From contig JALGQZ010000002.1 in NCBI GenBank assembly GCA_023105745.1, positions 80,183,785-80,247,784 of the forward strand: DNA of 64,000 nucleotides. The letters are read 5' to 3'. Source of the DNA: Austropuccinia psidii. Lineage: Eukaryota; Basidiomycota; Pucciniomycetes; Pucciniales; Sphaerophragmiaceae. Numbering within the stretch: the stretch's first letter is position 1; every line of letters begins with the position of its first letter. Below the pieces are notes generated by a model. That model did no database searches and was not told the origin of the DNA. It was given only the letters and a program-made list of their open reading frames with translations. The translations under genes were made by a program, and so were the position numbers. Positions 56,001-64,000 of this stretch are shown here, piece after piece.

Positions 56001-58866
56001 CATTAAGAATTATATCCACTTCATGTCCAATTATGGCACCTAGTGGCTCTTTGTCAGTTGCAAAGGCATTTTTATACTTAAATAAGAGGTCAATCAATTT
56101 TTCTTTCATTTTTTCTGTTAATTCTTGATTGAATTCTGCCTCTTTGAGTTGTTCAGATATAAAAAGTTCTTTTTCTGGAATTTTTTCCTCATTCTTAATA
56201 ACTGTGATTTGTTTTTTGTTATTTAAGAATCCAAACTTTTGTCTTTTATTATCCCCTATGGTAAAATATCTATCCTTTTGGTTGGAGATATCTATACCAT
56301 AGATTGATAAGTAGTCATTTCCAAGTATAAAATGATTACTAGTACAGTTGTCCATTACTACAAACTCTACTTTGATTCTGACACATTGTGAGGGATGAGG
56401 AAAAATTAGTGTTAAATCAATTATTCCAAGGGGCTTCATGCTCTCACTTGCACTACTAAATTTGACACCTTGTATTGGCATAAGTTTTTCTTGCCAGTCT
56501 GGGACAATGGTTTTTAAATAATTTCTGCCAACACAGGTGCAATATGCTCCTGTATCTAAGTTAACCTTTCCTTCTTGGTTATCAACCATAACAATACTAA
56601 TACTTGATTTTCCAGCTGTATATCCCATTCCTCTTGCAGGTTTGGTTCTATACATTTTGGCATCTTGTATGTTTGTCAGATTTGTGTCAGATGTTCCAAC
56701 TTGTGGCAAGTTTGAGTTAACATCCAGTACTTCATAAATTATATCAATATTATTAATTTGTGCATTAATTATATTGATTTCATCACTTTCAGAGCTTTCT
56801 GATTCTTCTGTCTCTTTTTCAGAGTCAGATTCTTCTTCTTTGTCATTGTGGTTTTCTGTTTCCACAATTTCATTAATCTTTGCTTTTTTAAGGCAATTAT
56901 TGGCTAAGTGTCCAATACCTCCACATTTATGGCATTTTCTTTGCTCATTATTGTTGGATGTATTGGGTTTGAAGGATTCTTTTGATTTATCTTTCTTGAT
57001 AAATGGTTTATTTGGGCTTTTAATGTCCAATTTTTTCCAAGTCCTGCCAATTTTTGTCCTTGTCACTATATCTTCTAGTGCATTTATATACTCTTCTGTG
57101 GAGCATGGTTCTATACACCTGCTTCTTAGGGCATGTTCTAGTTCCCCTCCACATTTTTTAAGTATTTTCATATGCACCATCTTCTGTGACATTTCTGGGT
57201 ACAGTGCATTAAGCCTTTCAACTTGTTTTAGGAACCAAGTTAAAGGTTTATCTTTCTCTGGGTCAAAGAAAGAGTTTTCAAATGCATTTTCTATCTTATA
57301 CCTCCAGGCATCATTTGCCCACTTGGTGATTATTTCTTGTTTCCACCAAGACCAGGTATTTTTACCATTTGTTTGTCTTATGCCATAATACCATCTTTTT
57401 GCAGATTTCTCAAACAAAGAATGTAATCTTGCAGTGATTAATTCATCTGGTATGGCATAATCTTCTTGTAACATGTCAATTGTTTTAATGAATGACATGT
57501 GGTCATATTCACCTTCTCCTGTGAATGTTGGCCATTCTTTCAGTTGAGGTGCTTCTTTCATTAAGACTTGGTTATTATCTTGGTGACTCAAGTCTGTTAT
57601 GAAAGGATTTGACAATTCCTCTTTTGTTTTAATAGGGCTTCTTATATGAGAAAATGGTGTTGATAACTTTGGCATATTTAAATTAGCCTCATTAATTTTA
57701 TCCATTTTTTCTGTAATAAGCCTTATTTCACTTTGAATATCATCTTTCAGATGCATTCTTGCTTCATCACTTTTTTCTACATGGTCCAAAAGTAATTTTT
57801 GGTGTGATGAAGTCTTTTCTTCAAATTTTTCTACAGAAATACTTAATTTATTTAATTTTTCTGTAAGATTGTCAATACTCACATCATAATTGATTGTCAA
57901 AGTCTTATCTTTGATATCTTTTATGTATTTATACAATTCTTGTTGTCCTTGTATTAATTTTTGAGTATTGTCAATTAAATTTTTTGGTTTATTATTTTCA
58001 ACAATAAACTTAATGTTGTCAATTTCTTTCTTGTTTTGTACAACAATTTTTGTTAAAGAAGATAAATTGTTATTTATTTCTTGTAGTGATAATAAACTGT
58101 CTTTAATTTCTTTTAGAGGTAATATACTATTTTTAATTTCTGTTAAAGTATTTACAACATCTTTGGACAAGGTTATTTCTTTGGGAAATGAGGTTGTCTC
58201 ATTCTTTGCTCTTCCTTGTCCTTGAATTCCATCAAGGTTCTGGCCATGTTGAAAACATTGTCCATGGCATCCTTTTGGATTCTTGGGATTCTGTAGCTTG
58301 GGGAATATGGTTTCCTCCAATGCTTTTTCTTGTTCTTCTTCCCTTCTTGGGGAAGTGGGTTGGCTTGAGGCTTGCTGGTAGAAGCTACTGGGGCTTCTTC
58401 CTTGGTTGCCTCCCTCTTTTTGGCATGATAATCCTTGATTTTTTTGATTTGAGGTTTGGATGACAGTGGATTCCATCCATTGGAGTATCTCACTATCTCC
58501 TCCTCTTTGAGGAACTTTTTCAGGATGTGCCAGGAGTTCATCACTCCTTGGTGTATTTGAGGCAGCATTTCCCAGTCTTTGTCCTTGTATACTGTGTAAT
58601 ACTGCTTGTACTGGCTCATGTAGATGTCTATTTGAGCCCTCTGAATGTGATTTGTACCTGTTTGAGTTACTCATACTTAGTTCCAATTCAGGCTCAGATA
58701 TCATGGGCATTTCTGGGACTTGCCTTTGGGATAAGGCACTTCCTTGTGTGGATTCTGTTCCACTGGGGATATTGCCCTTTCTTTTCCCTTTTGAGGGATC
58801 AATTCTACTTCTCAGTCCAGCTCCATCTGATTGGATGGAGTATTGGGAACCTCTTCTGGTAGTCAT
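53068..58866 (-). CDS. RF1 Gag-Pol polyprotein, 1932 aa, intact
   Basis: Approximate residues: 1-230 Q/S/R-rich, overprinted by the alternative frame; 234-398 coiled coil; 445-585 capsid domain ([20 protein letters not shown]). The CCHC knuckle [14 protein letters not shown] is at 643, then an acidic linker, then protease [11 protein letters not shown] at 768. RT starts near 1000 ([18 protein letters not shown]), with catalytic YIDDII at 1118. RNase H begins at 1267 ([22 protein letters not shown] at 1381). Integrase has its HHCC finger at 1492-1543 (ECHDS, GHLS, CDRCQK), acidic residues in [12 protein letters not shown] (1567) and [11 protein letters not shown] (1627), and glutamate in [12 protein letters not shown] (1660). 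GPY/F lies near 1837 and the chromodomain near 1880-1930. The product would assemble particles, mature, reverse-transcribe and integrate. Gag and Pol share one frame with no shift. ATG 58866 matches the M-x-T-R starts in RF2 and RF4. Confidence 0.96.
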   Translation of the reverse strand: MTTRRGSQYSIQSDGAGLRSRIDPSKGKRKGNIPSGTESTQGSALSQRQVPEMPMISEPELELSMSNSNRYKSHSEGSNRHLHEPVQAVLHSIQGQRLGNAASNTPRSDELLAHPEKVPQRGGDSEILQWMESTVIQTSNQKNQGLSCQKEGGNQGRSPSSFYQQASSQPTSPRREEEQEKALEETIFPKLQNPKNPKGCHGQCFQHGQNLDGIQGQGRAKNETTSFPKEITLSKDVVNTLTEIKNSILPLKEIKDSLLSLQEINNNLSSLTKIVVQNKKEIDNIKFIVENNKPKNLIDNTQKLIQGQQELYKYIKDIKDKTLTINYDVSIDNLTEKLNKLSISVEKFEEKTSSHQKLLLDHVEKSDEARMHLKDDIQSEIRLITEKMDKINEANLNMPKLSTPFSHIRSPIKTKEELSNPFITDLSHQDNNQVLMKEAPQLKEWPTFTGEGEYDHMSFIKTIDMLQEDYAIPDELITARLHSLFEKSAKRWYYGIRQTNGKNTWSWWKQEIITKWANDAWRYKIENAFENSFFDPEKDKPLTWFLKQVERLNALYPEMSQKMVHMKILKKCGGELEHALRSRCIEPCSTEEYINALEDIVTRTKIGRTWKKLDIKSPNKPFIKKDKSKESFKPNTSNNNEQRKCHKCGGIGHLANNCLKKAKINEIVETENHNDKEEESDSEKETEESESSESDEINIINAQINNIDIIYEVLDVNSNLPQVGTSDTNLTNIQDAKMYRTKPARGMGYTAGKSSISIVMVDNQEGKVNLDTGAYCTCVGRNYLKTIVPDWQEKLMPIQGVKFSSASESMKPLGIIDLTLIFPHPSQCVRIKVEFVVMDNCTSNHFILGNDYLSIYGIDISNQKDRYFTIGDNKRQKFGFLNNKKQITVIKNEEKIPEKELFISEQLKEAEFNQELTEKMKEKLIDLLFKYKNAFATDKEPLGAIIGHEVDIILNVEKPYPPLLRRPAYPASPRAREALEVHIKELMDLGVLRKVGHNEQVEVTTPVIITWHNGKSRMVGDFRALNTYTIPDRYPIPRIHETLTQLSQAKFITAMDALKGFHQNVLTDNAKKLLRIIVHCGIFEYLRMPFGIKNAPSHYQRMMNTIFPEELSEGWLIIYIDDIIVCSETWENHLTRLERVLQKIVQVNMKISLKKCHFAYSELKALGHVVSGLSLGIDKNKVAAVLLKPMPQTKKEMQSFLGFAGYYRQHIKDFAKIAKSLYKLCDQQTVYEMTEERVKAYEELKNSLTNAPFLLMPDWKLPFKLYIDACGEGLGAALHQTQIINDKPVEGPICFISRQIKPTEARYGASQMECLCLVWALEKLHYYLDGTVFDVITDCNAVKSLLNMKTPNRHMLRWQIAIQEYRGNMTIVHKSGNIHKNADGLSRWALANTPDNPAWVPQEEHHIEGICVTDIGTEFFNQVKESYKTDKNCHILSQLLMKDCKDPSLSSKLDEIWKKAYDEGRFHLLDGILYHRTKHTCVMALTDRTLINTILHECHDSVASGHLSEDRTLERVKTCSWWPNWKKDVAEYCQTCDRCQKANRATGKKFGMMIQIQEPKSPWEIVHMDWVTALPPGGDRSYNACLVLVDRYSKTPMFLPCHKDDTAMDTAIMIWNKVISHTGLFQNIISDRDPKFTSALWTNLHNLFGTKLSFSTAYHPQTDGLAERMIQTLEDMIRRFCAYGLEFKDSDGFTHDWCTLIPALELAYKTSIHSSTGKTPEMLEKGRNPRLPYDTLKKDLVDIHPTASSFKIMLDKARHHANRCMQDSFKYAKERWDKSHKPPDFKIGDLVLVSTLNFNNIKGPKKLKDSFAGPFMIKALHGPNAVQLELTGELMNKHPTFPVSLIKPYSSSDKELFPLRNKPPLEIPPLEEGEEKRIVKVLKERRTRNKKEREYLVRYRNSTQEDEWLLEKDITNADKLLRRFRHERKPEK
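58173..58657 (-). CDS. Alternative-frame exon over RF1 gag (overprinted protein)
   Basis: Open in +1 relative to Gag-Pol from the acceptor ACTCAAACAG (58658) to a stop at 58173, about 161 codons; ATG 58619 is internal. Motifs: [58 protein letters not shown], a basic [13 protein letters not shown] linker, and [20 protein letters not shown] plus LMEF. The RF2 (18451-19019) and RF4 (43628-44244) alternative frames carry the same series, while the Gag-Pol reading of the same DNA is disordered-looking. With the exon at 59089-58940 the spliced product would be about 211 residues. No family is recognised; it could be the original Gag N-terminal domain or an accessory protein. Confidence 0.7.
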
Positions 58867-58939
58867 AATTAAAGAATAAGAAAAAATAAAAGTTTTTTAG
58901 AATAAAATTCTTTTATGGCAATTTAAAAGAGGTGCTCAC

Positions 58940-59089
58940 CTTCAGAGTCTTGAATGGTGGGCCCTGGAAAGTCTAATTTATTAGCTTTCTTTCTTTTGGT
59001 GATAACTGGTGTTGGAGAACTTTGACAAGTTTCTTCCACCAATCTCTCAACAGTAGGTTGGTTGTCTTCTGTTGGGTTATCTTCAAACA
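58940..59089 (-). other. Candidate upstream exon in the RF1 leader
   Basis: The acceptor TTTGTCTTTTTTAG (ending 59090) is followed by 150 open bases that end at a donor GAAG/GTGAGC (58940, phase 1). The peptide is polar (EDNPTEDNQPTVERLVEE, then KRKKANK). The intron 58939-58658 (282 bases) contains the Gag-Pol ATG 58866. Its removal joins this exon in phase with the alternative frame (GAA G + GT, then ACA AAT). There is no ATG in the exon; if the preceding exon ends in A, its first codon becomes ATG. Unproven. Confidence 0.55.
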
Positions 59090-59594
59090 CTAAAAAAGAC
59101 AAATAAATATAAGTCTTTTTATAAGAAGTGTTATTTTTGGCAAGATATGGCAATTTTCCACGTAGAAATTGCTTTTATATCTTAAAAAAATGAAATAAAT
59201 AAAGAAATGAATAAAAATGAATAAAAATAACTTTTTTTATTGGTTTTTAATATTTTTTAATATTTTTTATGTATATTTTTATTTTTAAAGAATAAAATAA
59301 AAAATGAATATGATTCTTATAAAATTAAATTATAATAAAAATTATTTTTAATTTATAAATTATCTTTTTTAATCACTAGAGTCACTCAAAGAAAGTTCTT
59401 GCAAGTCTAAGGATGTGAAAAACCACGTGTAAGACAGTACAATTGCTTTCCAAATGCCTCAATAGCTTTTAAAATCAATAAAATATAAAATTATTATATA
59501 ATTTTATGATTATAAATATAATTTATTATTGGATAAACCCAATTAGAATCTTTTTAAAGGTCTTTTAAGTAAATATCACGGCCAGGCCCCCAAA
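59090..59594 (-). other. RF1 leader with primer-binding site and a conserved block
   Basis: The PBS TTTGGGGGCCTGGCC lies at 59594-59580 on the minus strand, directly after the 5' LTR. Further in, a stretch at about 59470-59380 (minus sense ATTGAGGCATTTGG ... ACGTGGTTTTTCACATCC ... CTTTGAGTGACTCT) is recognisably shared with the RF2 leaders (about 17790-17880 and 50258-50345). Otherwise AT-rich and noncoding. The shared block could be a packaging or dimerisation signal or a regulatory site. Confidence 0.6.
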
Positions 59595-61625
59595 TGTAAG
59601 GTTTGACTATGAAACAATAAGTAAAAATTACTAATTTATTACTTATTGTACTCTGAATGTCCTTATAAATTGAATAAATAAGATTAAAAATATAATAATA
59701 ATAAATAATTATTATTATTATGGCGTAAAATAATTATATTATTAAATAAATATAATAATATAATTTATATTATGAAAATATAATATAATAAATAAATATA
59801 TTAATATAAAATAATTAATATATTAAAAAGCTCTTTATTATTGTTACCAACAAATAATAAAGGCGTAAAAAATTGTTTTTTATTAATAAAAAACAATTAA
59901 TAACAATAATATTACTAATATTAAAGTTATGAATTAATATAAATACTATTTATATTAATTAAAGAGTTATTAAGAGAGTAATAATAGAGAAATTATTATA
60001 ATAAGAGAGAATAACCTACTTTTAACACTTAATATAATAATTTTGAAGTATTTTACGCCAAAAAATATAAATACAACTTTTTCAAATTGTATTTACAATA
60101 AAAATAAAGAAAAATTACAAATTATTCTGGATTTTTACGTGGAAATGAGTTTTAGAGAGATTTTTAACAAAAACAATTAAATAAATGATTTAATCACGTC
60201 AAAATAGATGATTATAGCAAGGTGGTCTTTGGTCTTTAATAATATAATGCTTTTATATATAAAGAATAAAGAAAATTACCTTTTGATTTAATTGATTTAA
60301 TGTTTTTTTTGATGCGTCTGAGGGGAAAACAGAGTAAAAAGAGCTCTATTTATAGTAAATACCTCCCTCCTAGAGTCCAACAGGCTTCTAGTAGACGTGT
60401 ACTGATCATATCCACTGGAATTGATCAATATTTTAAGGTTTGAGGGTGATTACATCATGATCAAACCATATTACATCATTATTACACCATTATTTAGAGT
60501 TATCACTATAACTCTAAGTGTGATGACATCAGAGGCTTGGCAGAACCCCAAATTTCGTGGATTTTATTAGTTTTAATCATAAACTAATAGTATTCACCAA
60601 TTTTATCACTATTAAGACTGTTAAACTTAATTTAAGGTTACAGTATGTGATCATAACAGCTCAATTTAAGCTCAAACTTTGATCCTCAATAACTTTTAAG
60701 GTTTTCACGCTACAGCAATTAAGAGAGTGAATTCTGATAGCCTGACATAACCTTATTATGCTGCCAAGAGCTTTTCATTACATCATCAAAACTCTAATTT
60801 TGATGATTTTTCTTGTAACTCATCTTTTCTGTTGAAATTCAATATTTTAAACTTCAAACCTTGATTTCAGGGGGTTATACCCTGAATTTAATAATAAAAA
60901 TTACATCATTCTTCACGAATGAACTAGGAGAATCCAACTGTGTACTTTTTTTTAAGTTTGGACTACTTTCACAACAAAGTGGTCAACAGCTCTGTTGATT
61001 TTTATCAATATTTCCTCATAAGTCTTAACCTTGTTTATAATTTGCCAAAGAAAGTTCATATCTGTGTTCTTACAGTAATTACGTGGTAACTTTATTTTTG
61101 GTTCATCATTCTAGCATGTATAGTTTAGAAGATATTAGCTATGATCACTGAATATATGCGTTGACCAAAAAAGTGCATATATTCAGGATAATTCCTTAAG
61201 TATTGATTTTGGGAATTAGCTTATTAATTGTTTTATATGTGGATTTTTGTGGGGAATCCACTGGTACAATTTATTTCACATGTTGTTTCATTAGTTTCTG
61301 AGATAAATAAGGTTTTATGATTTTTATAAGGTATTATACCTTATAATTCCTTAAATATTGACTTTACAGATATGCCATAAAAGTGGTATATGTGTATTTT
61401 TCCATGGGGAATCCAATGGTATAATTTGTTTTACATGTTGACTCATTGGTTTTTAAGTTAAACCAATTTTAGTACCAATTTATGGTATTTTTTGTATATT
61501 TGAGTAATTATTTTGAATGTATAATTATTCTAATTAATTTGAATATAATTATATTAAAGGTATAATTATTATTAATCTTTTTTGTGACCTTTATTGGGTA
61601 TGTGGTCATATCTCAAAGGCTCACA
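59595..61625 (-). repeat. RF1 5' LTR
   Basis: 2031 bp, TGTAAGGTTTGACTATG to AAAGGCTCACA on the plus strand. In element sense it begins TGTGAGCC and ends CCTTACA, termini shared with RF2 and RF4 although the interiors differ. The promoter should lie here, but no element can be placed with confidence. Confidence 0.95.
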
Positions 61626-63220
61626 ATTTTCAAGTGGAAGCAATGGAAATATATCAATGCCAATACAGAAATCGGTTCAGAGCATCCAAAGAAGAGGAGT
61701 GGGAAATATTCCCAAGCCTTTGGCAGTGGGCCATGAACTTCTACATACACATCAAGAGCTTTCTGGGTCAGGAGAAGACCATAGAACCCTTAGGAGGGTG
61801 GAGCTCCCTGTCTTGCAAAGACAAGGTCAAAAAGATAAAGAACTGGTTAAAGAACCAAAGTCTTTTATCCATAGACCAGAAGAAGGAACTGGAAATGACT
61901 CCAGCTTTGGAGACAGAGGCCCCAGTGGTGGCTACCAGCTCCAGAAGTCTCCAAAGAAAAGCCCAAATGACCTCAGAATAAGCAGAGAGGTCCCAAGAAC
62001 CATCAAGGCAAGGGCAAAGGCAAAGCCAATTGGCACAGACCTTACCCACAGGGGTACAGGATCCCCAAATTGGAGCCTTCAGCTGTGGACAGTGTGTTCA
62101 ACATGGCCAGAACTCTAATGGAATTTACAGCCAAGGAGCAGGTAAGGATGAACAGGACCTTTCCATGCAAATAAATCAGATACAAAATAGTATTCATGTA
62201 GAAATTGGTAAACTTGATGCAAAGTTAACTAAAATGGCATTGGATATTAGTGATTTGACAAGACATGACAGAAGAAATACTGATTGGTATAAATTGACAA
62301 ATGCCAGATTTTATTCAATTATCAATGCATGTAGGAGGATTGAGAGTACATGTCAGGCTCAGAATGATGAAATGGAAGATCTTTTTATTTTTAAAATGAA
62401 TGATCAACTTAAAATTCTACAAGATCATGTCTTAAAGATAGTTGAAAATACCAATCAGTTTGTTACACATTTATCAAAAAGTGACAGTGAAACGCAGAAG
62501 TTAAAAAATGAAATCATTGCAAATGTAGAACAAATTCATAAGAATTATGAACCACATATGCCAAGAAATCCTACACCTTTGACTGAAGAAAAACGTTCTT
62601 TTAAAGGAAGTTTTACCCCACTTTTAGGAGAAAATGTTGTCTCTGTTAAAGATATTTCCAAATTGGGAGAATGGCTAACATTCTCTGGTGAAGGAGAAAA
62701 CAACCATATTGAGTTCATAAGGACTATGGATATGTTAAAAGAAGACTTTAATATACCTGATGAAATCATAGTGGGTAAATTACACTGTCTGTTTACCAGG
62801 ACTGGAAAGAAATGGTATTACAAGATGAGAATAGATCATGGAAAACATGATTGGTCTTGGTGGAAGTCTGAAGTGATTACCAAATGGGCCAACAATTCTT
62901 GGAGGTTTAAAATGGAAAATGCTTTTAAAAGTTCCATTTTTAACTCAGAGAAAGATAAATCACTTACTTGGTTCTTCAAGCAAAAGGACAGATTATCTGC
63001 CTTACACCCAGATATGTCTGACACTATGATGAATATGAAGATATTAAGAAAGTGTGGAGGAGAACTGGAACATTCTATCAAAAGCAGATGTGTAGAACCC
63101 TGTTCAACAGAGGACTACATTAATGCAATGGAAGATATTATTACCAGAACAAGAATTGGTAACAATTGGCCTAGAATCCCTATGGAATCCAAGATGGTCC
63201 CAAATATTCCCAGAGAATAA
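61626..63220 (+). pseudogene. RF2 Gag, resumed after RF1 (frameshifted)
   Basis: Gag continues directly after the second ATTTT. In the overlap region the alternative frame (VEAMEIYQCQYRNRFR, EEEWEIFPSLWQWAMNFYIH) is open to 61981, where a short deletion near 61945 has shifted both frames. Gag proper is then open 62030-63220: coiled-coil-like segment, capsid domain (GEGENNHIEFIRTMDMLKED near 62687; DWSWWKSEVITKWANNSWR near 62848; [13 protein letters not shown] near 63036). TAA near 63218 results from a two-base loss relative to the other RF2 copy (AGAGAATAAAAG against AGAGAGGATAAAAG). Confidence 0.88.
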
Positions 63221-64000
63221 AAGACCAGAAAGACCTGTCTTGAAGTGTCATAAATGTGGAAGTACTTCAAATTTAGCCAACACTTTCACCAAAAAGACAA
63301 AAATCAATGAAGTTCAGGTCATTGAAGGATTTCAGGGTACTGAAGAGAAAGAGGAATCTGATCAAGATTCTTCAGTCTCTGAGGATACACCAGTGGAGGA
63401 CTATCCCATTGAAAACATTACAGCTTTCTTTGAGGTAACAGAAGTCCATACCCACTTGCCAAAGTACAGTGAGGATTGCTGCAGCCTGATAAATATCCAA
63501 GATGCCAGAATGTGTAAAACAAAACCTGCTAGAGGTAAAGGTTACACTGCTGGAGCATCCTGTATCACATCAGTTTTGATGAGTGATATTGGAGCCAAAG
63601 TAAATTTGGATACAGGGGCATTTTGCACTTGTGTGGGCAAGGATTATCTCCATGTTATAGTTCCTGAATAGAAAAACCATCTATTACCAATAGAAGGTGT
63701 GCAATTTAGTAGTGCCAGTAACAATATGTACCCCTTGGGTATATTAGACACTAATCGTGTAGTTCCACACCCAGCAGGAAGTGTAAGGATGAAAACTGAG
63801 ATTGTGGTAATGGATAATTGCACATCTCAGCACATCATTCTTGGGAATGATTACTCAAATATTTATGGTATTGACATCAATAACCATAAAAAACGGATAT
63901 TTCACAATTGGGGATAACAAAAGGCAAACATTTGCTTTTTCCAATATACCAAAACACATATCTGTGGTATCTTCTGTTAAAGATACTTATAAAGATGAAT
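63213..64000 (+). pseudogene. RF2 Pol start: zinc knuckle, protease (broken, runs off window)
   Basis: In the shifted frame, CHKCGSTSNLANTF near 63247 is a zinc knuckle that has lost its His and last Cys. An acidic linker and the protease LDTGAFCTCVG (about 63607) follow. TAG at 63669-63671 replaces a tryptophan codon, after which 63699-63917 continues (HIILGNDYSNIYGIDINNHK) before a frameshift near 63890. The RT and the rest lie beyond the window. Confidence 0.88.

Larger units (their letters stand above)
50928..61630 (-). mobile_element. RF1 element: intact, young chromovirus-type Ty3/Gypsy
   Basis: The element is 50933-61625 (10.7 kb) with perfect ATTTT copies at 50928-50932 and 61626-61630. 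The uninterrupted gag sequence of the other RF2 element (18461-18480) shows the empty site. The LTRs of 2017 and 2031 bp differ at about seven bases and one 14-bp indel by eye. It has one open Gag-Pol frame with all domains and catalytic residues, a PBS and a polypurine tract. It is the last insertion in the window and the only element that looks competent. Confidence 0.96.
48097..64000 (+). mobile_element. Second RF2 element, split by RF1, running off the window
   Basis: Starts with the RF2 LTR at 48102 (ATTCC at 48097-48101 is the likely TSD copy) and inserted into the RF4 integrase linker. The 5' LTR, a duplicated PBS zone, the leader exon and the Gag start (50704) are followed by the RF1 element 50933-61625. 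Then gag resumes (61631) and pol runs to the end of the window. It has a frameshift in the overlap region, a two-base loss near 63219 and a TAG at 63669, so it is not autonomous. Confidence 0.9.

Noticed and set aside
56774..57388. 204-codon plus-strand open frame
   Set aside because: Antisense shadow of the RF1 capsid and zinc-knuckle region.
53068..58866. Programmed frameshift between Gag and Pol in RF1
   Set aside because: Gag and Pol are one uninterrupted frame here; no shift is needed.

Overview
The window is a stack of transposable elements; I see no host gene, tRNA, rRNA or CRISPR array in 64 kb. The DNA is AT-rich, has short GT..AG introns, and is filled with chromodomain-bearing Ty3/Gypsy LTR retrotransposons (Gag, DTG/DSG protease, RT with YIDD, RNase H, HHCC/DDE integrase, chromodomain). 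This points to a large, repeat-bloated fungal genome. The polyproteins, and the old Gag at 7.2 kb, resemble ones I remember as very numerous in the myrtle rust Austropuccinia psidii, so a rust fungus is my best guess. That is recognition, not a database result.

I use temporary labels. RF1 is the intact element at 50933-61625 (minus). RF2 is the element at 15759-25976, the element starting at 48102, and the LTR at 5271-7166. RF3 is seen only as LTRs. RF4 is the minus element starting at 11674 and the plus element starting at 28495. RF5 is an old gag-pol at 7167-11668. RF6 is the element at 33215-42903 (minus) and a solo LTR at 2203-3445. LTR ends and target-site duplications (TSDs) can be read for most insertions, so the order of events is recoverable.

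Layout. 1-7166: remnant of an RF2 element, split by an RF3 LTR that is itself split by a solo RF6 LTR. 7167-11668: dead RF5 gag-pol, split by a solo RF4 LTR. From 11674 to the window end there is one nested insertion. A minus RF4 element contains an RF3 LTR, which contains another RF3 LTR, which contains the 10.2-kb RF2 element (15759-25976). The same RF4 element is then hit by a plus RF4 element at 28495. That element's 5' LTR holds a solo RF3 LTR (29126-30762) and a DNA transposon (31785-42976) with an OTU-protease exon, into which RF6 (33215-42903) inserted. Its pol is hit by an RF2 element at 48102, whose gag is split by the youngest element, RF1 (50933-61625).

RF1 has one uninterrupted 1932-codon Gag-Pol frame and 2-kb LTRs differing at about seven positions plus one 14-bp indel by eye, so it inserted recently. 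The others carry stops and frameshifts.

The most interesting signal is a second protein read in a different frame over the 5' part of gag. It is clearly related in RF1, both RF2 copies and plus RF4, and weakly so in RF6. An upstream exon ending in phase 1 at a GT donor can be spliced into that frame, and in RF1, RF2 and RF4 the Gag-Pol start codon lies inside the predicted intron. Splicing would then choose between Gag-Pol and a compact tryptophan-rich protein. I know of no description of this for fungal Ty3 elements, and it can be tested with RNA reads.
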